Shown: positions 26,414 to 36,277, counted from the stretch's first letter. The stretch: 64,000 bases of DNA from Metabacillus dongyingensis (GCF_019933155.2 NZ_CP082944.1:2668001-2732000), one strand, 5' to 3'. Notes: generated by a model from the sequence alone, not told the origin. Numbers and translations: made by a program.

Positions 26414-27031
26414 TTAATATTTCGCAGGTACTCCAATTGCAGTTTTATATGAGGGAATGGACTTCACAACTGTTGCACCTGCCCCAATGACAGACCACTC
26501 ACCGATAAAAACATTTGGAATTATAGTAGCTCCCGCTCCGATATGAACTCCTTCACCAATTTTCACATTACCAGTTAAAGTTCCTCTAGGAGAAACATGA
26601 GAGAATTTTCCTATTTGATTTTCATGCTCTATTATTGCTCCTGTGTTAATGATGACATGATCACCAATATTTGATTCAGCATTAATAACTGCATTTGCCA
26701 TTACGACGGTACCTATTCCAAGCTTTACACTTGAACTCACAATAGCTGAAGGATGAATAAAGGAAGTATAAAAATCATCATCAACATCCAGTTGTGTTGT
26801 GATTTTTTTTCTTATTTCATTATTTCCTATCGCTATTATGAATTTAATATCCATATAATTTTTGATTAAGTATTTGTAAGCGGATATTGGACCATAAAAA
26901 ATATGATCAGATATTAACATTTGATCATATTTATCATCTAAGAATGCCAAAATATTAAATTTTCCAATGGAAAGAATGATGTCTTTTACTACTTTACTAT
27001 GCCCACCTTCACCAATAATCACTATATTCAT
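26414..27031 (-). CDS. epsM: NeuD/PglD-type sugar acetyltransferase (EpsM-like)
   Basis: A 205-residue protein with an N-terminal Rossmann-like part (IVIIGEGGHSKVVKD) and a left-handed beta-helix of hexapeptide repeats from about residue 95 (VKLGIGTVVMANAVINAESNIG and onward). The likely catalytic His is in IIEHENQIGKFSHVSP. It N-acetylates the 4-amino sugar from EpsN, which would give N,N'-diacetylbacillosamine-like sugar. The ATG overlaps the epsL stop. Confidence 0.87.
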   Translation of the reverse strand: MNIVIIGEGGHSKVVKDIILSIGKFNILAFLDDKYDQMLISDHIFYGPISAYKYLIKNYMDIKFIIAIGNNEIRKKITTQLDVDDDFYTSFIHPSAIVSSSVKLGIGTVVMANAVINAESNIGDHVIINTGAIIEHENQIGKFSHVSPRGTLTGNVKIGEGVHIGAGATIIPNVFIGEWSVIGAGATVVKSIPSYKTAIGVPAKY

Positions 27032-27636
27032 GAGGAACGCTCGCTAATTTGTGATCCCTTGAATTTTTCTACAGTTGCATAACCTTCCTGATTAATATCT
27101 TGTGACTTTATTACCTTGATTATAGTTAAATATAGTATCTTTATATCTATTAAGAATGAACGATTATTGACATACCAAACATCTAGTTCGAATTTCGTTT
27201 CCCAAGTAACACTATTTCTTCCGTTTACTTGTGCCCACCCTGTTATACCAGGTCTTACAAGGTGGCGTTTTAATTGTTCTTTTGAGTATAAAGGTAAATA
27301 TTCCATTAATAATGGTCTTGGACCTACTAAACTAATATCGCCTTTTATGACATTTATAAGTTGAGGAAATTCATCTAAACTATATTTTCTTAAAAACTTA
27401 CCAAAATTAGTTAACCTAAATATATCAGGTAACAATTCACCCTGATCATTTTTTTCATCTGTCATGGTTCTAAATTTATAGAAATAAAAAGGCTTTCCAT
27501 GTAAGCCAGGACGTTGTTGTATAAAAAATATTGGCGAACCTAATTTAATTCTAATAAGAATTGCAATGGTAAGTAAAATTGGAAAAATTAGAATAAAAAG
27601 AATGAATGATATTAAAAAATCAAAAATACGTTTCAC
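27028..27636 (-). CDS. epsL: Initiating sugar phosphate transferase (EpsL-like)
   Basis: A 202-residue bacterial sugar transferase (polyprenyl-phosphate phosphoglycosyltransferase, monotopic). One N-terminal membrane hairpin (about 10-30) is followed by FFIQQRPGLHGKPFYFYKFRTM, SLDEFPQLINVIKGDISLVGPRPLL and RPGITGWAQVNGRN, all family hallmarks. It transfers the first sugar phosphate to undecaprenyl phosphate. A 136-bp gap separates it from the polymerase gene upstream, where an internal promoter is possible but none is clear. Confidence 0.92.
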   Translation of the reverse strand: MKRIFDFLISFILFILIFPILLTIAILIRIKLGSPIFFIQQRPGLHGKPFYFYKFRTMTDEKNDQGELLPDIFRLTNFGKFLRKYSLDEFPQLINVIKGDISLVGPRPLLMEYLPLYSKEQLKRHLVRPGITGWAQVNGRNSVTWETKFELDVWYVNNRSFLIDIKILYLTIIKVIKSQDINQEGYATVEKFKGSQISERSS

Positions 27637-27772
27637 TGTGACACCTCTTCTACTTAATTAATAAAATAGAATGTTTTTATTGAAATTTCTATATACATTT
27701 TCAAATCAATTATACTATGTCAACAATTATTTTATAAAAGAATTAACGGGATAGATTATAAACATGTATTAC

Positions 27773-28843
27773 TTAAAAAAAGAAAATATAATCACTTTGA
27801 TAGAGTATATTTAATGAAATCACATGTTCATAATAAAAATAAATTAAATAACTAATAATTAAGGAATAGTAAACAAATTTTCTGTTACTGGCATTAAATA
27901 AATAAATAATCCAAGATATTAAAATCAGATTGTACAAACTAAAATAAATATTAAATCTAGCAAATATCCAATTTTGAGTAGCTATAATCATGAAAATTAA
28001 ATTAATAATTGATAAATTTACTATTATGTCACTTTTCGGCCAAAGCCTTTTTAATTTTTCACGTCCTAAAAAAGCTATAATAACAGGGACAGAATCTACA
28101 ATTACTCTTATTTTATTTGCACCCCCCTCTTCAAAAGAACTATAGTGACTGTACTGAGTATTTTCTAAGGATGCAAAAAGCATTTCAGAAAACTGATTAA
28201 ATCCAACTACAATAAAAATTGCAAGTCCTAATAAAATAAATGTAATCTTTGTCCAAGCTTCTCTTCGCACTATAAAATAAATTGGTAGAAGTACCAATGC
28301 ACTTTGATGAATTGTAGAAGAAATTATTACAAAAATAGCATACTTTCTAAAATTACCATCTAATAGATATTTTGTTGCTATAAAAATTAACGAGGCAGCT
28401 AAAAACTGTCTAATTCCATTCATTGAAACAATATACATTCCGTATGTAATATAGACATAAAAACTCAATTCTACCATTCTTGAATATTTATATAATGTGA
28501 TGCCAATTAATAAATTAGTTATTAGCGCTGTTACCAATAAAAGGAATTGAGGATCTTCTGATATGATTTTTAAAATCATTTGTAAAACATTAAATCCAGG
28601 GTCTTTTTTAGATTTGATATCTTCCCAGGTGAAATCGCTATTCGAATAACTGTCTAAGTAAAAGTAGGTATCACCAATATTATTTCTAAGTCCTGAAACC
28701 AGTACTAATGAAGTAATAGCTAAAAATATTAATATTTTATTATGTCTTACATAATGAAATTCATAATAAATCGGTCTTGAAAAATATCTAGCTAGAAACG
28801 AAAGCACATATACCACTGTTAGGTTTATCCACATTATTGTCAT
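27773..28843 (-). CDS. epsG: EpsG-family polysaccharide polymerase
   Basis: A 356-residue protein with about 9-10 membrane segments. It contains SGLRNNIGDTYFYLDSY, DPGFNVL and NGIRQFLAASLIFIA, which match the EpsG/Wzy-like polymerase family. It joins lipid-linked repeat units outside the membrane. It is very AT-rich relative to the epsD-epsF part of the operon, which suggests that this variable cassette was exchanged as a unit. Confidence 0.85.
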   Translation of the reverse strand: MTIMWINLTVVYVLSFLARYFSRPIYYEFHYVRHNKILIFLAITSLVLVSGLRNNIGDTYFYLDSYSNSDFTWEDIKSKKDPGFNVLQMILKIISEDPQFLLLVTALITNLLIGITLYKYSRMVELSFYVYITYGMYIVSMNGIRQFLAASLIFIATKYLLDGNFRKYAIFVIISSTIHQSALVLLPIYFIVRREAWTKITFILLGLAIFIVVGFNQFSEMLFASLENTQYSHYSSFEEGGANKIRVIVDSVPVIIAFLGREKLKRLWPKSDIIVNLSIINLIFMIIATQNWIFARFNIYFSLYNLILISWIIYLFNASNRKFVYYSLIISYLIYFYYEHVISLNILYQSDYIFFF

Positions 28844-28856
28844 AAATAAATTCCTT

Positions 28857-29771
28857 TCAACAACCAGGATACCTATTATTTATTACTGTTCTTTTATCTG
28901 TATTAGTTAAATAAAAATATAATAGTATTCCTAATGGTGTTGCCAGTAAAGTTAAACATTTTTTAGGTGAGTCAAATAAAAATCGTTTATTCTTAATCAT
29001 TAGACTGCTTGAAACATAATGTACCGATTCTCTGAACCTATCTTTCCAGGTCGGTGAAAATTGAATGCCAATTCTCCTGAAAAATGCAAATCCATTAGGA
29101 TTTCTTTTGTATTGATTAATCATATTCAAACTCGAGCCATCAGGTAAGTACTCCACATGACACAAAATTTCATTCATGATAAGTAATGGATTCATTTGGT
29201 CAATGAGAAGATACTTGTAGCTTAAAGGGCAATATTTTTCACCTGGGAAGATTGGATAAGGAGGTGTTTTTGTTGTAAGTTCTGTTCTGTATACTAATTT
29301 CTTATCTCCTTTTACCTTATGCTTTGCATAGAGGCCAGAAAGTGTAGACTCATTCAAATGATCAGGCATTTTTGTGCCAATAATTTCTCCTAGTGGAGTG
29401 GCATCAAGACCAACAATTCCTGCAAATTTTTCACTTCCGTATTTTTTCCAGAATTGAACGATTTTTTCAACCGCTTCATCTGCCATGTAATCATCAGAAT
29501 CAATACACACGTTTAATTCTGTATCGATTCTTTCGTATGCTGCATTATGTGCTCCATGCATTCCTTGATTTTCTTGATAGTGGTAAATGATGGGAACTGC
29601 GTTTATATTCTGCCACTTTTTTACTAATTCGCTTGTACCGTCTGAAGATCCATCGTCAATGATGAGCCAAACAAAATCTTTGCTTGTTTGTCTCATTAGA
29701 CTTTCATAACATAGATGCAGAGTGTAGGCGCGATTATAAGTAGGTGTAAAGACTGTTAAGGTTGGTTTCAA
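28857..29771 (-). CDS. Glycosyltransferase family 2
   Basis: A 304-residue GT-A enzyme: LTVFTPTYNRAYTLHLCYESL, WLIIDDGSSDGTSELV and the DxD in VCIDSDDYMADEA. A hydrophobic segment lies near the C-terminus (LLATPLGILLYFYL). It starts 3 bases after the EpsF stop. It is one of the GT2 enzymes that build the repeat unit. Confidence 0.87.
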   Translation of the reverse strand: MKPTLTVFTPTYNRAYTLHLCYESLMRQTSKDFVWLIIDDGSSDGTSELVKKWQNINAVPIIYHYQENQGMHGAHNAAYERIDTELNVCIDSDDYMADEAVEKIVQFWKKYGSEKFAGIVGLDATPLGEIIGTKMPDHLNESTLSGLYAKHKVKGDKKLVYRTELTTKTPPYPIFPGEKYCPLSYKYLLIDQMNPLLIMNEILCHVEYLPDGSSLNMINQYKRNPNGFAFFRRIGIQFSPTWKDRFRESVHYVSSSLMIKNKRFLFDSPKKCLTLLATPLGILLYFYLTNTDKRTVINNRYPGC

Positions 29772-29774
29772 AGA

Positions 29775-30884
29775 TTATACCTCCACTTCTTTACTAGATT
29801 GATTAAAGTAGAATTCTGTTAGCCAATGTGACATGGTTGAAGTATCATAACCCTTTTCACGTAAGATTTTTAAAGTGTTTTTATGTTCATATGTGGCTGA
29901 TAAAATCTTATTTGCCCAGCTTTCAGATGGATCTTTAAGACTTAAAAACTCTAGCTGTCCAGTAACATTTGTTTCTTCTGTAACCGTATTTGAAACAAAC
30001 GACTTTAGGCCTGCTGCTTGTGCTTCTACTAAAACAACCGGCAAACCTTCGAATAATGATGGAAAAAGAAATACGTCCATAGCCTGCATCAGTTTTTGTA
30101 CATCTTTGCGAACTCCAAGGAAATGGACATTTTCTGAAAGACCAAGTCTTTTCACTTTATCTTCTATGGAAAGACGTAAATGGCCTTCACCTGCTAAAAG
30201 CAGAAGAGAGTTAGGCATTCTGTCGTGGATAGATTTAAACACTTCGATTAAAAAATCATGGTTTTTTTGTTTATTGAATCTTCCTATATGACCTATTACT
30301 AACTGATCATCAATGTTTAGATCCTTTCGTATTTCAGATCTTACTTCTTGATTAAAACTAAAGTCATTCACGTTTACTGCGTTGTTGAGAACCGTAATAT
30401 CATTCCTCTTTCCGAAAAGCCATTGACCCGCTTTTTTAGAGCAGGCAAAAAATTGTGTTGGATTATCTTTCATATAATATCGGGCATAAAGGCGAAATGG
30501 CAGTTTCAGATCAATTCCTAAATCACTTAAATGACTATGAGCAATTCTGCTTGGTACCCCTGCCTTTTTTGCTTCTCTTAAAACAAAACTGCTGTTTTCA
30601 TTGTTGTGAGCATGGACAACTTTATAATCTCTATTCTTTGCAAAGAAATCTTTTAATGAATGAAAGTATTTTCTATAATTTCCAGGACGTATTGGTGGCA
30701 TTCGATATATATGTCCGCCTAAACTTTCAATTTCATCGTCATAATGGCCTCTTTCCACACGGTGCACCATAAAATCGAATTGAATCTTGTTCCTGTCCAT
30801 TTGCCTGTAATAATTCATCAGCATCGTCTCAAGACCACCGCGATTCATGATAGTAACTACCTGCAAAACACGCATCGGTTTCAT
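29775..30884 (-). CDS. epsF: Glycosyltransferase family 4 (EpsF-like)
   Basis: A 369-residue GT-B enzyme. MRVLQVVTIMNRGGLETMLMNYYR is characteristic of the EpsF type, and IGHIGRFNKQKNHDFLIEVF plus FPSLFEGLPVVLVEAQAAGL form the donor domain. ATG 30884 follows GGAGGG; the longer reading to 30992 overlaps the upstream gene and is rejected. Confidence 0.87.
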   Translation of the reverse strand: MKPMRVLQVVTIMNRGGLETMLMNYYRQMDRNKIQFDFMVHRVERGHYDDEIESLGGHIYRMPPIRPGNYRKYFHSLKDFFAKNRDYKVVHAHNNENSSFVLREAKKAGVPSRIAHSHLSDLGIDLKLPFRLYARYYMKDNPTQFFACSKKAGQWLFGKRNDITVLNNAVNVNDFSFNQEVRSEIRKDLNIDDQLVIGHIGRFNKQKNHDFLIEVFKSIHDRMPNSLLLLAGEGHLRLSIEDKVKRLGLSENVHFLGVRKDVQKLMQAMDVFLFPSLFEGLPVVLVEAQAAGLKSFVSNTVTEETNVTGQLEFLSLKDPSESWANKILSATYEHKNTLKILREKGYDTSTMSHWLTEFYFNQSSKEVEV

Positions 30885-30895
30885 CTTATTCCCTC

Positions 30896-31963
30896 CTAAC
30901 GCACCGTTTTTCTTAGAAATTCTATGGATGTTAACATCATAAATAATCCTAATGCAATGCGGTTTTTTGCAAAGAAAAAAAACGTTTTCCAAACAATTGG
31001 ACAGTGCTGCATGTCGAATTGGTTCAATGAACGTTTTATATGCTTGCTTTTTAAAACTTGATTTAATTCGATTATTTTTTTTATGATTGAGTTTGAGTTT
31101 CCTCTGCTGATGGTATTCAATCCTAATCCAAGTGTATTTATGCTGATTCTGTTCGCTAATGCTGTTTGAAACTCTCCGCTGAGTTTTTTTTCTTGAAGGA
31201 AGTCTTCCATTTTAGTATAAAGTGTTCCAAATTGATGAACCAATTTCTTATTATATGTTGATGTAACAGATGTCTCGTTCACGCGCCAGTAGTGATATAG
31301 AGGCTGATTAAGAAATACAAAAGAATTTGCATGATAAAAAACTTGAATATTGAACAATGTGTCTTCATTGCTTCCTATTTCTTTTAGATCTACAAATTCC
31401 AGTTTATTTTGTTTAATCAGTTCAGATTTATAAAGCTTCGACCAAACTGTCCCCCAGGCATCCAGATATTCTGGATTTGATACCTCTTTTTCAATCGGTC
31501 CAATTAATCTTCTTAGTATTTTCGTTTTCAATTCCTCATCTATATATTTACTTTTGTCAGCTTCATTAAAATTCTTCTCTCTTGAATGTGTTTCAAATTC
31601 ACGAATGTACGAACACATGACGATGTCAGCTTGTTCTTGTTCTGCAGTTAGATAAAGGACTTCGTACATTCTTTCTTCAATCCAATCATCCGGATCAACA
31701 AATCCTATATATGCTCCCTTTGCCTTTTGCAATCCATCATTTCGTGCTGAAGATACTCCATTATTTTTTTTGTGTATAGCAACAATTTCATTATGTTTTT
31801 TAGCATATTCATCTAAAATACTTCCGCTTGAATCTGTTGAACCATCATTGATGGCTATAATCTCAAAATCTTTAAATGTCTGAAAAAGAAGACTATCCAA
31901 GCATCTGGATAAATATTTTTCTACATTATATATAGGCACGATTATACTGATCTTTGGTTTCAT
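30896..31963 (-). CDS. Glycosyltransferase family 2 (EpsH/EpsJ-like)
   Basis: A 355-residue enzyme: ISIIVPIYNVEKYLSRCLDSLLFQTF, IIAINDGSTDSSG and GFVDPDDWIEERM carrying the DxD. It occupies the epsE position between epsD and epsF. It is longer than B. subtilis EpsE (a flagellar clutch) and its sequence looks like EpsH/EpsJ, so no clutch function should be assumed. It overlaps the epsD 3' end by 38 bases with a GAGGGAT ribosome site. Confidence 0.85.
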   Translation of the reverse strand: MKPKISIIVPIYNVEKYLSRCLDSLLFQTFKDFEIIAINDGSTDSSGSILDEYAKKHNEIVAIHKKNNGVSSARNDGLQKAKGAYIGFVDPDDWIEERMYEVLYLTAEQEQADIVMCSYIREFETHSREKNFNEADKSKYIDEELKTKILRRLIGPIEKEVSNPEYLDAWGTVWSKLYKSELIKQNKLEFVDLKEIGSNEDTLFNIQVFYHANSFVFLNQPLYHYWRVNETSVTSTYNKKLVHQFGTLYTKMEDFLQEKKLSGEFQTALANRISINTLGLGLNTISRGNSNSIIKKIIELNQVLKSKHIKRSLNQFDMQHCPIVWKTFFFFAKNRIALGLFMMLTSIEFLRKTVR

Positions 31964-33092
31964 TGGTATCCCTCAACATGTATCTGGAGTAGATTTCTGA
32001 AAGTTCATAATTGACACTTAATAATTCATATTTTTTTATTTTTTTAATACTCATTAATCCTAAATTCCCGAGTAATCTTTTTGATTTGGCGACGTCATTG
32101 ATTTTTCTTGATAACAGTTCAACTTCTTGATTTTTAATAAGATATCCATTCACCCCATCCACCACAAGCTCCCTATGCCCACGGTTCTCAGTAGCAACAA
32201 CAGGCAGCCCGCAGGCCATAGCCTCCATAATATTGACCGGCAGTCCTTCACGAAGACTAGATCCTACTGCTAAATCACACATTGGCAAGATGGAATCAAT
32301 ATCTTTTCTGAATCCCAAGAAATGAACCATTTGCTCGATACTGAGCGTTTTAGCAAGCTGTTTACATTCTTCTAAAAGAGCTCCTTCCCCAGCCAGGAGA
32401 AGTTTAGCGTTTGGGAGATTATCTTTTAATCGAGACATGGCATGCAGCAAAAATTGCTGGTTCTTATTCTTGTTAAACTCTGCTGCGTAGAACAAAATGA
32501 AGTCATCTTGCTCCATTCCGAATGTTTTTCTTCTTTTCATTTTTTCATTTTCCGAAATCGGTTTGAACTTTTCAGTGTCTACCCCTACTCCATGAACGTG
32601 TTCAACTTTTCCAGCTGCAAATCGCCGATCCATTGCCAGAAGATAATCTTCTTCATTAATCGTAATCAGACAATCCGTATAAGCTGAAAGCCATTTTTCG
32701 ATTGGGTAAAAAGTCAGCCAATTTTGAAGCGGCGCACCTTTGCAAAAGTGAAAGCCGTGTGCCGTATAGATGACTTTTGTGCCTTTTGTTCTTGCTTTTC
32801 TTGCAGCCAGCCGGGTAAGAACTCCTCCAACAGGTGTATGGCAGTGAATGATACCGTAGTTATTTTCATTAATGATGTCTTTTAATCGACTGTATGCAAC
32901 CGAGTTTCTACTATTAAATGGTGACCGTTGAATGGGCAGGTTGTATTTCTGGTCAACGTATGGAAGTTCAATATTCCCAAGTGCAGCTACATGAACTTCC
33001 CAGCCCTGTTCTTTAAACCATTTTAGTATTGGTAGATGAAAGCTTTTAAAGTGGTAATCAACTGTTGCCGTAAAAAGCACTTTGTCAGGCAT
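31926..33092 (-). CDS. epsD: Glycosyltransferase family 4 (EpsD-like)
   Basis: A 388-residue GT-B enzyme with VLFTATVDYHFKSFHLPILKWF at the N-terminus, IIHCHTPVGGVLTRLAAR and YTAHGFHFCKGAP, a set typical of EpsD. The donor site is SLREGLPVNIMEAMACGLPVV. ATG 33092 follows AGGGTGAT; the longer reading from 33131 is rejected. Confidence 0.88.
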   Translation of the reverse strand: MPDKVLFTATVDYHFKSFHLPILKWFKEQGWEVHVAALGNIELPYVDQKYNLPIQRSPFNSRNSVAYSRLKDIINENNYGIIHCHTPVGGVLTRLAARKARTKGTKVIYTAHGFHFCKGAPLQNWLTFYPIEKWLSAYTDCLITINEEDYLLAMDRRFAAGKVEHVHGVGVDTEKFKPISENEKMKRRKTFGMEQDDFILFYAAEFNKNKNQQFLLHAMSRLKDNLPNAKLLLAGEGALLEECKQLAKTLSIEQMVHFLGFRKDIDSILPMCDLAVGSSLREGLPVNIMEAMACGLPVVATENRGHRELVVDGVNGYLIKNQEVELLSRKINDVAKSKRLLGNLGLMSIKKIKKYELLSVNYELSEIYSRYMLRDTNETKDQYNRAYI

Positions 33093-33146
33093 TTTTATCA
33101 CCCTGCTCGAACAAAAAACACTCAATTGCACGAGTGTTTTCGTTCA

Positions 33147-34028
33147 TTATTTTTTGGAGAATTCTTTTTCCATTAGATTTGATAAGTAATGAAGCAAATC
33201 GTATTTCAGTTCGCTATGTTTAAGAGCGAATTCAATGGTTGTTTTGATGAAGCCGAGTTTTTCACCTACATCATAGCGGATGCCTTCAAAGTCATAGGCA
33301 AAAACGGCTTCTATCTGATTAAGAGCGGCGATGGCATCTGTAAGCTGGATTTCTCCGCCTGCTCCTGGCTTTTGATTGTTTAATAGATCAAAGATTCTTG
33401 GACTTAAAATATATCTGCCCAGGATGGCTAAATTAGAAGGTGCTTCTTCCATCTTCGGCTTTTCTACTAAATGGTTCACATTGTAAAAGCGGTCACTTAT
33501 TTTCGCGCCATCTACGATTCCATATCTGGATACCTCTTCGTCAGATACATGCTGCACGCCAATAATTGAGGCATTATAGCGTTCATATTGTTCGATCATT
33601 TGTTTTAGACAAGGTTTTTCTGCTGCGACAATATCATCACCGAGTAACACAGCGAATGGTTCATTTCCGATAAATTTGCGTGCACACCAGATCGCGTGCC
33701 CAAGTCCTTTTGGCTCTTTTTGACGAATATAATGAATATCCACGAGTTTGGAAGACTTTTGAACTTCATTTAATAACTCTAGTTTACCCTTCTCTAAAAG
33801 GTTTTGTTCGAGTTCAAATGAGTTGTCAAAGTGGTCTTCAATCGCTCTTTTTCCTTTACCTGTTACAATGATAATGTCTTCAATGCCTGATTCTACTGCT
33901 TCTTCGACAATGTACTGAATCGTTGGTTTATCTACTATCGGAAGCATTTCTTTCGGCATCGCTTTTGTGGCTGGCAGAAATCTTGTGCCAAGTCCTGCTG
34001 CTGGAATAATAGCCTTTTTGACTTTCAT
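33147..34028 (-). CDS. galU: UTP-glucose-1-phosphate uridylyltransferase
   Basis: A 293-residue enzyme that makes UDP-glucose. [27 protein letters not shown] is the nucleotide-binding loop, [14 protein letters not shown] and GLGHAIWCA are family motifs, and [14 protein letters not shown] follows. ATG 34028 has GGAG 7 bases upstream. A galU gene inside the eps operon is absent in B. subtilis eps and would feed galE at 14788. Confidence 0.9.
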   Translation of the reverse strand: MKVKKAIIPAAGLGTRFLPATKAMPKEMLPIVDKPTIQYIVEEAVESGIEDIIIVTGKGKRAIEDHFDNSFELEQNLLEKGKLELLNEVQKSSKLVDIHYIRQKEPKGLGHAIWCARKFIGNEPFAVLLGDDIVAAEKPCLKQMIEQYERYNASIIGVQHVSDEEVSRYGIVDGAKISDRFYNVNHLVEKPKMEEAPSNLAILGRYILSPRIFDLLNNQKPGAGGEIQLTDAIAALNQIEAVFAYDFEGIRYDVGEKLGFIKTTIEFALKHSELKYDLLHYLSNLMEKEFSKK

Positions 34029-34041
34029 AAGTAATCTCCTT

Positions 34042-35868
34042 TTAACTAGGTATCGACAATAGCTCGCTAACAGGAACACGATGATTGGCGAGATCTAACA
34101 GCTGTTCGCGCAATTCGTTTTTCTCCATTTCAGAAAATGTATCGATGATATGTTGGATTTCTTCTATATAAAGAGTAGCTGTTTTCCCTACGTAAATTTT
34201 CGGATACACTTGCTGTTCATGTACTTCATCATCTTTAAGCAATTCTTCAAACAGTTTTTCGCCAGGCCTCATGCCAGTGACTTCTATTTCAATGTCGTCA
34301 AGAGAGTGCCCAGACATTTTTATTAGATTTTTAGCAAGATCAATAATTTTGACAGGTTCGCCCATATCAAGAACAAAGATCTCTCCTCCCCGTGCGAGTG
34401 CTCCGGCTTGCAAGACAAGCCTTGAAGCTTCTGGAATGGTCATAAAATAACGGACCATATCCGGATGCGTAATTGTTACGGGACCGCCTTTTTCAATTTG
34501 CTTCTTAAAAAGCGGTATCACGCTGCCTCTGCTTCCTAAAACATTTCCAAAGCGGACAGCTACAAATTTTGTCTTGCTAATTTGGTCAAAGTGCTGAACC
34601 AGCATTTCAGCAAGTTTTTTAGTTGCACCCATGACGCTAGTGGGATTTACAGCTTTATCCGTTGAAACCATGACAAAGATCTCAACGTTGGCCCATCTCG
34701 CAGCACTGGCAGCATTACGTGTGCCAATAACATTGTTTTTTACAGCTTCTTCTGGATTTCGTTCCATCAGCGGTACATGTTTATGGGCGGCTGCATGGTA
34801 CACAATGTAGGGCTGATGTCTGCCCATGACTTCAAACATTTTTTTCTCATCCTGAAGATCCGCAATTTCGGTTACAAGTTCGATTTGATATTTTTCTGCT
34901 TCTGCTCTCAGCTCCATTTCGATGGAGTAAATGCTATTTTCCCCGTGACCCAAAAGAATCAGCTTGTTTGGTTTAAACTTTGTAATCTGTCTGCATATTT
35001 CGGAGCCGATGGATCCTCCAGCCCCTGTTACGAGAACGGTTTTTCCTGAAATGTTTTCAGAAATGCTTTCAATGTCAAGTTCAACAGGCTTGCGTCCTAA
35101 AAGATCCTCTACACGGACTTCCCGGATTTGATTGACAGAAACTTTTCCGGTAATTAAATCTTCAAGCATGGGAATGATTTGCGTTTTCGCTTTTGTCTTA
35201 AGACATTCATTAAAAATATTCTGTAATCCTTTTTTGCTTAAAGATGGAATGGCTATGATAATATTATCAATTTCAAACTCACGTACTTTTTCTTCAATTG
35301 CACTTACCCCGCCTATAACCGGAATGCCAAGAATATCAAGTTTCTGTTTGTGGACATTATCATCAATAAAAGCAACTGGATACATATCTGTATCTGCACT
35401 TTTTTTCAGCTGTCTTGCGACCATAGTTCCAGCTGAGCCTGCACCAATTATTAAGGTTCTTTTCTTGTTGCTTGATTTGCTTATGTATGTATCACGGATC
35501 ATTCTCCAGCAAAAACGAGAGCCTCCTATCAAAAGCATATGAATCATCCAGGTTACTGCCAGCAGTCTGAAATGAATTTCAGTTTCAACCAGCTGCTGCA
35601 TGACAGCAGTTGCAGCGATTGAGTAAGTTATGGCTTTAAAAATAATAAGTAGTTCCCCGATGCTCGCGTATTCCCAGGCCTTGTTATAAAGCTTATATAT
35701 GAAAGAAAAAATATGATGACTGATTAATAAGGTGAGTGAGCTGATGACTAATGGGATTGTAAGAACATGCAGATCTGCCTCTAGAAGGAAGCGGCTGAAG
35801 AAGATGGCAGAAAGAACGATAATTGAATCAACTATTATTAATAATGACAGCCTTCGATTGTAGGTCAT
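34042..35868 (-). CDS. epsC: UDP-sugar 4,6-dehydratase, membrane-anchored (EpsC-like)
   Basis: A 608-residue protein. Four membrane segments lie in about 8-120. A CoA-binding-like Rossmann domain follows ([15 protein letters not shown]), then the SDR dehydratase domain with [35 protein letters not shown] and RFGNVLGS. In the family the usual YxxxK Tyr is replaced by Met (MGATKK here). It makes the UDP-4-keto-6-deoxy sugar used by EpsN and EpsM. The AGGAGG ribosome site overlaps the end of the small ORF upstream. Confidence 0.92.
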   Translation of the reverse strand: MTYNRRLSLLIIVDSIIVLSAIFFSRFLLEADLHVLTIPLVISSLTLLISHHIFSFIYKLYNKAWEYASIGELLIIFKAITYSIAATAVMQQLVETEIHFRLLAVTWMIHMLLIGGSRFCWRMIRDTYISKSSNKKRTLIIGAGSAGTMVARQLKKSADTDMYPVAFIDDNVHKQKLDILGIPVIGGVSAIEEKVREFEIDNIIIAIPSLSKKGLQNIFNECLKTKAKTQIIPMLEDLITGKVSVNQIREVRVEDLLGRKPVELDIESISENISGKTVLVTGAGGSIGSEICRQITKFKPNKLILLGHGENSIYSIEMELRAEAEKYQIELVTEIADLQDEKKMFEVMGRHQPYIVYHAAAHKHVPLMERNPEEAVKNNVIGTRNAASAARWANVEIFVMVSTDKAVNPTSVMGATKKLAEMLVQHFDQISKTKFVAVRFGNVLGSRGSVIPLFKKQIEKGGPVTITHPDMVRYFMTIPEASRLVLQAGALARGGEIFVLDMGEPVKIIDLAKNLIKMSGHSLDDIEIEVTGMRPGEKLFEELLKDDEVHEQQVYPKIYVGKTATLYIEEIQHIIDTFSEMEKNELREQLLDLANHRVPVSELLSIPS

Positions 35869-35872
35869 CAGC

Positions 35873-36049
35873 TCAGCCTCCTGCGAACTCTTTTTTTCTT
35901 TCGGTCCCTTTTGAAAGAATCAGCGATCTTTTATAAATGGAAACATCGATGAGTTTTTTTATTTCATTCAGCTGCTCTAAGCTTGCATCCTGCTTAATAT
36001 AGCGAACCATTTTCTTCAATGATTTCGGGTAATGATCAAATGGATTCAA
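35873..36049 (-). CDS. Small protein of unknown function between EAR-like RNA and epsC
   Basis: A 58-residue reading (start TTG 36049, with GGGAG 8 bases upstream) ends 4 bases before the epsC start. It begins MNPFDHYPKSLKKMVRYIKQ and has a predicted helical stretch ASLEQLNEIKKLIDVSIYKR. It is basic, with no signal or membrane segment. A GTG start at 36058 is possible but sits on the ribosome site. I do not recognise it; B. subtilis has no gene here to my knowledge. The coupling to epsC suggests that it is translated. Confidence 0.6.
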   Translation of the reverse strand: MNPFDHYPKSLKKMVRYIKQDASLEQLNEIKKLIDVSIYKRSLILSKGTERKKEFAGG

Positions 36050-36071
36050 GAATAGCACTCCCTTTTCTTTG

Positions 36072-36125
36072 ATATAAATCTTAACTTTATGCTCTTTTGA
36101 AAAAACATAAAGTTAAAATTTATAT
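36072..36125 (-). repeat. Long hairpin downstream of the EAR-like RNA
   Basis: ATATAAATCTTAACTTTATG pairs with CATAAAGTTAAAATTTATAT (about 19 of 20 positions) across a 14-base loop. No U-run follows on the minus strand. It separates the EAR-like RNA from the small ORF and could be a pause, a processing site or a terminator read through by an EAR-modified polymerase. Confidence 0.6.
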
Positions 36126-36130
36126 GAATT

Positions 36131-36236
36131 GGGGCATTTAACCCCTCCTCACATCACACTACCGACGACTCGCGTCTAAGGCTTTCAAGGCCCACAGCAT
36201 GATCGAGTGCCTCCATTGATAATGGATAGGAGACAT
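36131..36236 (-). ncRNA. EAR-like (eps-associated) structured RNA
   Basis: In the 228-bp gap between epsB and epsC, exactly where B. subtilis carries the EAR antitermination RNA, the minus strand is more GC-rich than the surroundings and folds into consecutive stems: TCCATT-ATC-AATGGA, GGCCTTGAAAGCC, GACGCGAGTC, and a 3' GGGG-TTAAATG-CCCC hairpin. The known role is processive antitermination along the long eps operon. The call rests on position and structure; no covariance search was possible. Confidence 0.72.
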
Positions 36237-36277
36237 TACCAGATATTCTTAATCAAGAACGAATTTTGTAAATTTTT

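Noticed and set aside
30896..31963. EpsE flagellar clutch
   Set aside because: Position matches epsE, but length and sequence look like EpsH/EpsJ-type GT2; no clutch-specific evidence.
36072..36125. Classical rho-independent terminator after epsB
   Set aside because: The stem is long but AT-rich and lacks a U-run on the minus strand; it was recorded as a hairpin of unclear function.
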